From Corynebacterium sp. (GTDB taxonomy: Bacteria; Actinomycetota; Actinomycetes; Mycobacteriales; Mycobacteriaceae): a stretch of DNA of 64,000 nt. Both the position numbers and the translations under genes were made by a program. The notes beneath the pieces are model-generated. The model did no database searches. It was not told the origin of the DNA and was given only the letters and a program-made list of their open reading frames with translations. Numbering within the stretch: position 1 is the stretch's first letter; every line of letters begins with the position of its first letter. This document shows positions 19,170 through 26,318 of this stretch, in pieces. The stretch lies in NCBI RefSeq assembly GCF_030532715.1, contig NZ_JAUNKO010000004.1, positions 186,001-250,000 of the forward strand. Direction: 5' to 3'.

Positions 19170-19670
19170 ATGTCGCCGTTGGTTGGCCTGATCATGGGCT
19201 CCGATTCGGACTGGCCCACCGTGGAACCAGCCGCAGAAATCCTCGCCGAATTCGGCATTCCCTTCGAGGTTGGGGTGGTGTCCGCGCACCGCACCCCCGA
19301 CCGCATGCTGGACTACGCGAAGCAGGCCCACACCCGCGGATTGAAATGCATCATCGCTTGCGCCGGCGGCGCCGCCCACTTACCAGGAATGGTCGCGGCG
19401 GCTACTCCGCTGCCAGTGATCGGTGTGCCCCGCGCCCTCAGTGAACTCGACGGCATGGACTCGCTGCTCTCCATTGTGCAAATGCCCGGTGGGGTGCCCG
19501 TGGCTACCGTCTCCATTGGCGGGGCCAAGAATGCCGGACTTTTGGCGGTGCGAATCTTGAGTGCTGGCGCGCCGGAGCTGCTCGAACGCATGGTGAACTA
19601 TCAGGAGGCCATGCGGGTGGAGGTACTGAAGAAAGATCAAGCGCTTCGCGAGCGGCTGCGCGGCGCATGA
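19170..19670 (+). CDS. purE: N5-carboxyaminoimidazole ribonucleotide mutase PurE
   Basis: A 166-residue class I PurE that rearranges N5-CAIR to CAIR. Conserved elements are [33 protein letters not shown] and [16 protein letters not shown]. It follows purK by one base and overlaps the next gene by four bases, so purK-purE and the DUF218 gene form one unit. Confidence 0.95.
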   Translation: MSPLVGLIMGSDSDWPTVEPAAEILAEFGIPFEVGVVSAHRTPDRMLDYAKQAHTRGLKCIIACAGGAAHLPGMVAAATPLPVIGVPRALSELDGMDSLLSIVQMPGGVPVATVSIGGAKNAGLLAVRILSAGAPELLERMVNYQEAMRVEVLKKDQALRERLRGA

Positions 19671-20107
19671 ACACACCTGTAGTGATCCTCGGCTGCCGCC
19701 CCGGACCTGCCCTTGATCGCAGGTTGGAGGCGGCATTGCCGCATATTGGGCATTGTGTTGTGGTCACTGGATATGGGGAAGCGCCGTATATGCGGGACTG
19801 GCTCATCGCCCGTGGCGTACCCGCGGAAGTCATTATTACGGAGGAACACGCCACCTCCACGAACGAAAACCTCGAACGCGTCCACGCATTACTTGGGGGC
19901 AGCGGCTGGTTGGTGGTGACCAACACCTACCACCTCCCGCGGGTACGCATGTGGGCGTGGCACCACAACATCCCCGTCCAAGTCGTGGGCGCCCGCACCC
20001 CACGAGAAGTGCTGCTCAAGCATCTTCTACGCGAAGCTTTCGCCTTTTTGCATTCCGGCGCGCGCGTGGTGTGGCGCAGGTGGAAAACCTACCAGCGTGG
20101 CGGGTAG
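19667..20107 (+). CDS. YdcF/SanA-like (DUF218) protein
   Basis: A 146-residue protein of the DUF218 family: [20 protein letters not shown], then [38 protein letters not shown] and [17 protein letters not shown]. Family members are linked to envelope and peptidoglycan precursor processes; the biochemical function is unclear. There is no obvious N-terminal membrane segment here, unlike E. coli SanA/ElyC. Four-base overlap with purE. Confidence 0.85.
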   Translation: MNTPVVILGCRPGPALDRRLEAALPHIGHCVVVTGYGEAPYMRDWLIARGVPAEVIITEEHATSTNENLERVHALLGGSGWLVVTNTYHLPRVRMWAWHHNIPVQVVGARTPREVLLKHLLREAFAFLHSGARVVWRRWKTYQRGG

Positions 20108-20122
20108 GTTGCGTGCGGTCTC

Positions 20123-21253
20123 TTAGGTGAGCGAGAGTTCGGCGTTGGCTTCGCGGTCGATTCGTCCGAAATTGTAATAGGCGGCGCAAGCGCCTTCGGG
20201 GGAGACCATGCAGGTGCCGATCGGCGTTGCTGGGGTGCATGCGGTGCCGAAGACTCGGCATTGCCAAGGCTTAATGTGGCCGGTGAGTACTGCCCCGCAT
20301 TCGCAGGCTGCGGGATCAGGCACACGCTTTCCGGGGATGTCGAAGCGTTGTTCGGCGTCCCAGGTGGCGTATTCGCTGGCGATGCCGAGGCCGGAGTGTT
20401 CCAGCCAGCCCAACCCCCGCCATTCAAAGCTATCTCGAGTCTCGAACACGCGTTTCATGAGTTGGAGGGCGCCGGGGTTGCCAGTTGGGCGGACTACCCG
20501 GGCGTATTGGTTCCCTACCTCGGCGCGACCTTCGATGAATTGTTGCAGCAGCATGTCAACCGCCTGCAAAATGTCCAGTGGTTCGAACCCGGCGACCACG
20601 ACGGGGCGATTAAATTCGCGCGGCAAGAATTCGAATGCTTGAGTGCCGATAATGGTGGCTACGTGGCCGGGCCCGATGAAGCCGCCCACTTGAGTGTTGC
20701 CGTCGTTGACGAGTGCGCGGAGCGGGGGCTCGATGGTGACGTGGTTGGAGAATACGGAGAAGTTGGGTAGTTGTTCGCGGCGCGCGGTTTCCAGGGTGAC
20801 TGCGGTCGACGGTGCGGTGGTTTCGAAACCGACGGCGAAAAACACCACCTGTTTCGCCGGGTTTTCTTTTGCAAGTTTGAGCGCATCAAGTGGGGAGTAG
20901 ACGAACCGGACGTCTGCCCCGCGAGCGCGGGCGCCGAGGAGCGAGTCGGAGCTGCCGGGCACTCGCATCATGTCCCCGAAGGTGGTGAGGATGACGTCTG
21001 GTTGTTCGGCGAGCCACAGGGCGTCGTCGACGCGGCCCATAGGGATGACGCACACTGGGCAGCCGGGGCCGTGCACTAGGTTGATTGATTCTGGCAGGAG
21101 GTTTTCCAGCCCGTAGCGGTAAATCGTGTGGGTGTGACCACCGCAGATTTCCATGAGGTGGAGCTGTGTGCCCACCTTGTCGGCGTCCCGCTCGATGCGG
21201 TGCAGCAGGGCTTTCGCGGCGGCGGGGTCGCGGAATTCATCAACGTATTTCAT
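20123..21253 (-). CDS. hypD: Hydrogenase formation protein HypD
   Basis: A 376-residue scaffold for Fe(CN)2CO assembly of [NiFe] hydrogenase. HypD signatures are MEICGGHTHTIYRYGL, GPGCPVCVIPMGRVDDAL, FAVGFETTAPSTA and the cysteine-rich end with CACGAVLTGHIKPWQCRVFG that binds a 4Fe-4S cluster. It lies 12 bases downstream of hypC on the same strand. HypC and HypD form the complex that receives cyanide from HypE/HypF. Confidence 0.96.
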   Translation of the reverse strand: MKYVDEFRDPAAAKALLHRIERDADKVGTQLHLMEICGGHTHTIYRYGLENLLPESINLVHGPGCPVCVIPMGRVDDALWLAEQPDVILTTFGDMMRVPGSSDSLLGARARGADVRFVYSPLDALKLAKENPAKQVVFFAVGFETTAPSTAVTLETARREQLPNFSVFSNHVTIEPPLRALVNDGNTQVGGFIGPGHVATIIGTQAFEFLPREFNRPVVVAGFEPLDILQAVDMLLQQFIEGRAEVGNQYARVVRPTGNPGALQLMKRVFETRDSFEWRGLGWLEHSGLGIASEYATWDAEQRFDIPGKRVPDPAACECGAVLTGHIKPWQCRVFGTACTPATPIGTCMVSPEGACAAYYNFGRIDREANAELSLT

Positions 21254-21265
21254 GCGGGGTGCCTA

Positions 21266-21535
21266 CTAGGTGATATCCGAGGTGGTAAACGATTCGAGTT
21301 CGTCTTCGAACGTATCGCCGCCGAGTTGTTTGATTTGTTGCAACGTAATCTGGGCTTCTTCTTCGTCGATGGTGCTGAGTGCGAAGCCGACGTGCACCAG
21401 CACCCAATCGCCAAGGTGAAGTTCTTCCCCGATTAACAGTTCGGTTGAAATGACCCTGGATACGCCGCTGATACTTACTGTCGCGCGGGCGTCGTCTTGG
21501 ATTTCCACGATTTGCGCGGGCACCCCGAGGCACAT
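21266..21535 (-). CDS. hypC: Hydrogenase maturation chaperone HypC (copy 1)
   Basis: An 89-residue HypC/HupF protein beginning MCLGVPAQI; Cys2, exposed after Met removal, binds the iron fragment with HypD. ATG at 21535 is fixed by this motif; an open extension to 21604 has no support. It is followed by hypD and is divergent from hypE, 77 bases away. A second hypC is at 52098. The copy here has a longer acidic tail. Confidence 0.94.
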   Translation of the reverse strand: MCLGVPAQIVEIQDDARATVSISGVSRVISTELLIGEELHLGDWVLVHVGFALSTIDEEEAQITLQQIKQLGGDTFEDELESFTTSDIT

Positions 21536-21612
21536 ATTGCTGCTCCTTTCACCACGTCTCACACTACCAGCGGGGATACCATGAGTTTGAACGTTGCTAG
21601 GCAAGGAGAATC

Positions 21613-22695
21613 ATGGAACCGAAAAACCGTCTGAACCAGGATGAACGCCGGGTGAACCTCAATATTTCGCGGGTGCGTTCGAGGGGGCACAGGCTTGCTG
21701 ATAGTCATGTGACGCTCGCCCATGGTGCTGGTGGCAAGGCGTCGGCGGCGCTGGTGGAGGTGGTGTTTTACGACGCTTACGGGAATTCGGTGTTGGAGCA
21801 GCGTGGGGATTCCGCGGTGATTCCGCTTGCGGAGATTGCCGCAACTACGGAGGGATCGCTCGCATTTTCCACTGACTCGTATGTGGTGAACCCGATCGTC
21901 TTTCCGGGCGGAAATATTGGCGAACTCGCAGTGAATGGCACGGTGAACGACCTCGCCGCGGGCGGCGCGCAGCCGAAGTTTTTGTCCGCCGCGTTTATTC
22001 TGGAGGAGGGGCTGGAAATTGCGGTGCTGCGCGAGATTGTGGCTGCGATGCGGGATGCTGCCGCTGCGGCGGGGGTGCAGATTGTCGCCGGGGACACGAA
22101 GGTTGTGCCGAAAGGCGCAGGTGACAACCTGTATATTACGACGGCGGGCGTCGGCGTGGTGCCCCCCGGCCGCTTGTCCACACCCCCGCAGCCCGGCGAT
22201 GTGGTGATCGTTTCCGGCCCGATTGCGGATCACGGCATGGCGGTGATGTTGGCGCGGGGCGATCTTGCGATTTCGGCGCCGATTGAGTCTGATACCCGCC
22301 CTATCCATCACATGGTGGAATCTCTATTCGAAGTTTGTGAGCCGCGGTGGGTGCGGGACGCTACGCGCGGTGGGCTCGCGACCGTCGTGAATGAACTTGC
22401 GAGCGCTACGGGGTGGGGGGTGGCGTTGGAGGATTCTGCGATCCCCGTGCGGGATATGACGCGTGCCGCCTGCGACATGTTGGGAATCGACCCTTTGTAC
22501 GTGGCAAATGAGGGGACGTTTGTGGTGGTTGTGCCGCCCGCGGATGTTGACGCCGCGCTTGCTTGCCTGCCCGAAGGGCGTGCGGTTGGGCAGGTGGTGG
22601 AGCGGCCCGCGGCGTCGGTAGTTCTCAAAACTGGGTTCGGTGGGACGCGCATGGTGGACATGCTGGTGGGCGACCCGTTGCCGCGGATTTGTTAA
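21613..22695 (+). CDS. hypE: Hydrogenase expression/formation protein HypE
   Basis: A 360-residue AIR-synthase-fold enzyme that dehydrates the thiocarboxamide on its C-terminal cysteine to thiocyanate. The ATP-binding N-terminus shows LAHGAGGKASAALV, and the protein ends in PRIC, the cysteine that carries the carbamoyl group from HypF. GGNIGELAVNGTVNDLAAGGA is the conserved AIRS core. Its stop overlaps that of the convergent membrane-protein gene by four bases. HypF, its partner, is 16 kb away at 38908. Confidence 0.96.
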   Translation: MEPKNRLNQDERRVNLNISRVRSRGHRLADSHVTLAHGAGGKASAALVEVVFYDAYGNSVLEQRGDSAVIPLAEIAATTEGSLAFSTDSYVVNPIVFPGGNIGELAVNGTVNDLAAGGAQPKFLSAAFILEEGLEIAVLREIVAAMRDAAAAAGVQIVAGDTKVVPKGAGDNLYITTAGVGVVPPGRLSTPPQPGDVVIVSGPIADHGMAVMLARGDLAISAPIESDTRPIHHMVESLFEVCEPRWVRDATRGGLATVVNELASATGWGVALEDSAIPVRDMTRAACDMLGIDPLYVANEGTFVVVVPPADVDAALACLPEGRAVGQVVERPAASVVLKTGFGGTRMVDMLVGDPLPRIC

Positions 22696-23108
22696 GGCGC
22701 GGGTTCCGGCTGCGTTGGGCGGGGCCGGCGTGTCACGAGGACAAGTACCGCATTGAAGAATGCGAATAGGTGTACGCCGAGCATGACGAGGCCTGCGCCG
22801 ATGTTGCTGCCGTCTTCGGCGGTGGGTGAGCCGCCGGACAGCATGAAAAACAGGGCGCCGATGAGGAGGAGTACGCCGATGGAGGTGACGTTGGTGATCA
22901 GCGTAAACGGGTGGCGGGGCGCTGATTTTTGGTTGCGTTGCGCGAGGGCGACGAGGGCGTTGAGTGCGGCGAGCACGACGGTGATGAGGGACAGGATGAA
23001 GAAGTCGATAAGTTCTCGTACTGCGGTGCCGGAAAACACCACGACGTAGGAGGCAATCACCGCAACTAGCACCGCGGCGGCAATAATTTTGTTTATTACC
23101 ATCGTCAT
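22692..23108 (-). CDS. Hypothetical membrane protein, four predicted TM segments
   Basis: A 138-residue protein with four hydrophobic stretches (IIAAAVLVAVIASYVVVF, FFILSLITVVLAALNALVAL, GVLLLIGALFFML, GAGLVMLGVHLFAFFNAVLVLV) and a short Pro/Arg-rich tail. ATG 23108 (MTMVINK) is chosen because the first TM begins right after; the open frame upstream to 23453 lacks protein-like composition. No family recognised. It lies between hypE and an HNH protein at the left edge of the possible inserted region. Confidence 0.72.
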   Translation of the reverse strand: MTMVINKIIAAAVLVAVIASYVVVFSGTAVRELIDFFILSLITVVLAALNALVALAQRNQKSAPRHPFTLITNVTSIGVLLLIGALFFMLSGGSPTAEDGSNIGAGLVMLGVHLFAFFNAVLVLVTRRPRPTQPEPAP

Positions 23109-23250
23109 GGTGACAGCGTAATCGGTGAACGCGCATTTGCCGATTCCGATTATTGCCGCAGGTGGTAGCATATTTCCTGCCTGGCCAGCCAACTCGCGTG
23201 TTGCGGGCATGGGTAGGGGCCCCGCGGGGGTGGTTTCCCGTTGGGGCTGG

Positions 23251-24618
23251 CTAGGTTGTGAGCGCAGGCGGGGGTGGCAGCGCCGACGGAGGGTCGGAGT
23301 TGATCGCGGCGGTGTGTTGCTGCTGGCGCCAGCGTTGGATGCGACGGTTTTTCTGCGCGAGGGTGTAACCCCAGCGGCCGATGCCGTTGTTGCCGGGTGG
23401 GTTCGTGTTGCCATCGTGAGGGGTGTGACCAGAGTGGCGGGTGGTGATTCCACCGGTGAGCCCTTCGATCCCGGCGAGCGGCCCGTTGGGGGTAGTGGTG
23501 CCGATGAGTGTGCCGTCGGCGTGAAACCAGGTTACTGACCCGAGGGCGTCCATCACGGCGCGCACCCGACGGTCCGTTTTCGCGTTGTGGTGTTTGCGGC
23601 ACAGGCATTGCAGGTTGGACAGTGTGGTCCAGCCGCCAGCTTCGTGGTTGATCACGTGGTCGATGTCGCACTGATGGGCGGGTTTCGTGCAGCCCGGGAA
23701 GCGGCAGGTAAGGTCGCGCAGTTGCACGGCGAGCCGCAAGTGCAGGGTGGGATCGTGCGTGGCGCGGCATTGTTTGGCGATCTCGTGGATATTTACAAAG
23801 TCGACGTCGACGCCGTCCAGCAGGCAGCGTTGCTGCTTGGTTACTGGGCCCGTGCCGTACAACCAGGTGGTGTTTACTTGGTCGCCAGGGCGGATGGTGC
23901 CGGTGCCGAACAGGATGCGCCGGTCAATGGTGCGCTCCACCTCGGTGGTGTGGCATACCAAATCCAGCAGGGCTTTCGCCTTGGAGAGATCGTGGGCGTT
24001 CGCGTGGGCTGTCACCCGGTCCATGATGGCGTTGGCGTCAAGGTCGGGAAGTTCCGCGCTGAGCATGGTCATCCCCGGTGACAGAGACGGGACCGTGAGC
24101 ACTGTCTCGCACGGCGTCGGCTCCGGGGTTGTTTCGTCTTCAATGCCCCAACCGCGCAGTAGGTCTTCCAGCCAGCGCCGCACATGGCCGGGGGTGGGCA
24201 CGATCTGGTTGGGTACGTGCGCGGTGAACCTGTCCACCAGTGCCGCGTCGAGCTGGGGGATGCGATGAGGCGGCAGTGGGCTGTCCATACGGCGCAACAC
24301 TTGCTCAATCACAATCATGTGCCGCACGCTCACCACCCCAGCTGCGCGGGCGTGCTGTTTGAATCCACCGAGTTCGCGGTGGAGCCGCGCGCAAAAGCCG
24401 AGTGCGTCTTCCAATTGGTACGGCGTGTACAGGCCCACTGTGTATGCGGCGGTGCGTTCCGCGAGGGTGTGTAAATCCACCACGGTGAGATCATGGTCGA
24501 TGGTGCAGCCCAGCAGCATGCCCAACGCGCGCTTGTTTTCCGCAACGCTGTGTTGCGCCGCGGGGTGTTTGCTGCGTTCTACATTGAACCAAGCTTGCTG
24601 TTTCCCCATGATGTTCAC
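23251..24618 (-). CDS. HNH endonuclease-domain protein (DUF222/13E12-like)
   Basis: A 455-residue protein with an N-terminal DUF222-like helical region and a C-terminal HNH nuclease domain: CRFPGCTKPAHQCDIDHVINHEAGG followed by TLSNLQCLCRKHHNAKT. This architecture is abundant in Actinobacteria and is often found in repeated, mobile or island-edge copies. The start is ATG 24618 or 24609 (MGKQQAW). Role unknown; DNA cleavage is inferred from the domain only. Confidence 0.88.
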   Translation of the reverse strand: MNIMGKQQAWFNVERSKHPAAQHSVAENKRALGMLLGCTIDHDLTVVDLHTLAERTAAYTVGLYTPYQLEDALGFCARLHRELGGFKQHARAAGVVSVRHMIVIEQVLRRMDSPLPPHRIPQLDAALVDRFTAHVPNQIVPTPGHVRRWLEDLLRGWGIEDETTPEPTPCETVLTVPSLSPGMTMLSAELPDLDANAIMDRVTAHANAHDLSKAKALLDLVCHTTEVERTIDRRILFGTGTIRPGDQVNTTWLYGTGPVTKQQRCLLDGVDVDFVNIHEIAKQCRATHDPTLHLRLAVQLRDLTCRFPGCTKPAHQCDIDHVINHEAGGWTTLSNLQCLCRKHHNAKTDRRVRAVMDALGSVTWFHADGTLIGTTTPNGPLAGIEGLTGGITTRHSGHTPHDGNTNPPGNNGIGRWGYTLAQKNRRIQRWRQQQHTAAINSDPPSALPPPPALTT

Positions 24619-25053
24619 CTCCCCAGTGCGGCTTGTACATTTAGTGCGCCGTTTCAGATACCTCTTATTTTACCGAATCCGCACCTTTGAAGCCAGTGTT
24701 TGCACAGCTCACGGCCATGTTTGCTTCCTGAGCACGGGCCTCGGTGCGTGGCGCGACCAGCGGAATCAAACAGTGTTGAGTAGTGTGCCCCTTAGGCTAT
24801 GTTTGAATGGGTAGCACTCTCGCTGAGTTGTGGCGTACCTGAGGCCGCCGCATTGCCCTGTGTGACGCACGAACCTGCGGCATGGCAGGCTAAAAGGTGG
24901 CCTGAACGGCAGAAACGCTGAGATTAAAGATGGAAAATTTTCCTCCCGCCACCCCCAAACAGGGGCCCGCATCCCGCGCCCGCCTATCGACGCCCCGCGC
25001 GTGATATTTATGCCACATTGCCGCGCGAATTTCAATTGCATTGATGCAAATTG
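24619..25053. other. Intergenic stretch upstream of the lanthipeptide cluster; imperfect palindrome at 25033-25053
   Basis: About 430 bases with no convincing gene; short reverse-strand frames lack ribosome-binding sites and protein-like composition. Near its end AATTGCAT is mirrored by ATGCAAATT around two bases, an operator-like imperfect palindrome about 170 bases upstream of the precursor gene. Confidence 0.4.
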
Positions 25054-25144
25054 GTTTGCTCTGTTTCGGGTTGAGTCACGTTGGAATGTCTTTGAATTAG
25101 TTGATTTCGTTTGCTCTTTTCAAGTCAAAAAAGCGGCCTATATT
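25054..25144 (+). promoter_or_regulatory. Candidate promoter and operator region of lanA
   Basis: GTTTGCTCT occurs twice in direct orientation (25054-25062 and 25109-25117), 55 bases apart, about five helical turns. A TATATT hexamer at 25139-25144 can serve as -10; 17 bases upstream, at 25116-25121, is CTTTTC, a poor -35. The second repeat would overlap this -35, the usual place for activation by a NarL/LuxR-type response regulator. The predicted 5' leader would be about 70 bases. Promoter assignment is inference. Confidence 0.45.
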
Positions 25145-25219
25145 TGAAATTGTCGCACCGAGAACAACGGAAATGCGGCGAAATGTAAACACCATTCTTG
25201 TTTTGAAAGGGAGAGTATC

Positions 25220-25378
25220 ATGGCTGACTATGAATTTGATTTCGCAGAAGGCGACACCCAGGACGACGTGGAGACCCAAATCACCTCCAAGTCGCTGTGC
25301 ACGCCTGGTTGCATCACCGGCGCGCTGCAGACGTGCGCGTTCAAGTCCATTACCTGTCACGTGCACATCTCCAAGTAG
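25220..25378 (+). CDS. lanA: Class I lanthipeptide precursor, nisin/subtilin-like
   Basis: A 52-codon gene behind AAAGGGAG (25206-25213). The first 20 residues form an acidic leader with an FDF element at 6-8 in place of the usual F-N-L-D box, ending in VETQ. The remaining 32 residues are a nisin-type core: ITSKSLCTPGC at core 1-11, then ITGALQTC to core 19 and SITC at 23-26, ending ISK. By alignment, ring A (Ser3-Cys7), B (Thr8-Cys11), C (Thr13-Cys19) and D (Ser23-Cys26) can form, but nisin Cys28 is Val, so ring E is missing. LQTC matches subtilin. Leader removal after Gln20 is inferred from subtilin's Gln-Trp site. Product: a secreted antimicrobial acting on lipid II (inference). Confidence 0.93.
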   Translation: MADYEFDFAEGDTQDDVETQITSKSLCTPGCITGALQTCAFKSITCHVHISK

Positions 25379-25394
25379 GGCGTAGCGCTCACAA

Positions 25395-25436
25395 GCGCGG
25401 ACCGTGGGATTATTCTCCCTGGTCCGCGCATTTTTT
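25395..25436 (+). terminator. Terminator/attenuator directly after lanA
   Basis: GCGCGGACC (25395-25403) pairs with GGTCCGCGC (25421-25429) and is followed by A and six T. It lies 17 bases past the lanA stop, and the modification genes start 400 bases later. Such a hairpin would make lanA mRNA far more abundant than the downstream message, or stabilise its 3' end. Confidence 0.88.
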
Positions 25437-25841
25437 GTGTGATTGTGGTGGTGGTCGGGGATGGTAAGCCCGGCTACCCGAAGATCGGGGGAAGGCAGTG
25501 AGGTCGGGGACATGTGGGTAGTGGGCGACATTTGGATATGCCCGGCGTCGGGTGCACGCGCCATGGTGCTCAAACAATTGAGCGAGCCGCTGGAATTGAC
25601 GTAATAGTTTTTCAAAGTATTCGAAAATGTATTGGGGGAATACCAGAAGGTAGACAAGCGGATACGTGAACGCAATGAGGGATCCACTTATGGATATACC
25701 TGTGCAAACTCCTTGCCCGGTTGTAACGGGATTTATACAGTCAATTTCGATCGATTGATCAACTTCTTATCCCAAGATGTTTGGGGCCTCAGGCTTGGGA
25801 TAACAAAACCTTTCGTGTTTGTCTTTTCAAGATGGGAGAAA
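25437..25841 (+). promoter_or_regulatory. Leader region of the biosynthetic operon with a lanA-like motif at 25811-25831
   Basis: This 400-base stretch between the lanA terminator and the regulator gene has no supported gene. A TTGACG at 25595 may be a -35 element. Near the end, TTTCGTGTTTGTCTTTTCAA (25811-25830) closely resembles TTTCGTTTGCTCTTTTCAAG (25105-25124) in the lanA upstream region, sharing TTTCGT and TCTTTTCAAG with a two-base and a one-base gap between. A common regulator binding both sites is plausible. Confidence 0.45.
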
Positions 25842-26318
25842 ATGTTGCTGACCATCACTTTGACTGGTAAACCGAGTGCCAACGGAAATCCAGTAAGCAA
25901 TATTAAGGCGCTGGAGCTCGCCTACCTGCTTTCTGAAAACGATGGCAAAATTTCGAAGAAGACGATCCTCTGCGAGCTCTACAACAATTTCTGTTCGAAG
26001 AATGCGTTGTGGTACCCGGTAAAGGGGTGTTCTACGCTCGGCGTGGATATCGAATACAATGCGGAAAGCCGCGTGTATCTCACCAACGCTCAAATCAGTA
26101 GTGACCTGGGGAAAGTATTCACGAGCCTAGAGCAGGGGGATATTTGGCGGGCGCTGTTTTTCCTGCGGGGGCCGGTGTTGCCGGGTTGCCAGGATTGGTT
26201 TGCCGACAATACGCGCACCGCACTCAAGGAATGTTTGACGCAAGTTGTGGATTCGTTGGATCCGGAGGAACGCCAACACGTTGAAGCAAACCTTGAGGAT
26301 CGGGGTGTGGAACTATGA
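25842..26318 (+). CDS. Short SARP/BTAD-like regulator of the lanthipeptide cluster
   Basis: About 158 residues from ATG 25842, which follows GGGAG; an open frame reaches back to 25632 but the regulator-like part begins here. The opening MLLTITLTGKPSANGNPV, then LKALELAYLL-type helix (IKALELAYLLSENDGKISKKTILCELY) resembles the winged-helix start of SARP proteins, and LPGCQDWFADNTRTALKECLTQVVDSL resembles the first BTAD helices. The rest of a normal BTAD is absent, so the protein is short. Its stop overlaps the lanB start (ATGA). Assignment to a regulator is moderate. Confidence 0.6.
   Translation: MLLTITLTGKPSANGNPVSNIKALELAYLLSENDGKISKKTILCELYNNFCSKNALWYPVKGCSTLGVDIEYNAESRVYLTNAQISSDLGKVFTSLEQGDIWRALFFLRGPVLPGCQDWFADNTRTALKECLTQVVDSLDPEERQHVEANLEDRGVEL

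Noticed and set aside
24766..25041. 91-codon reverse frame upstream of lanA
   Set aside because: No ribosome-binding site, no recognisable features, and unusual composition; treated as intergenic.
25097..25687. Reverse-strand frame covering lanA
   Set aside because: The forward-strand lanthipeptide gene with ribosome-binding site and terminator explains the region; the reverse translation has no protein character.
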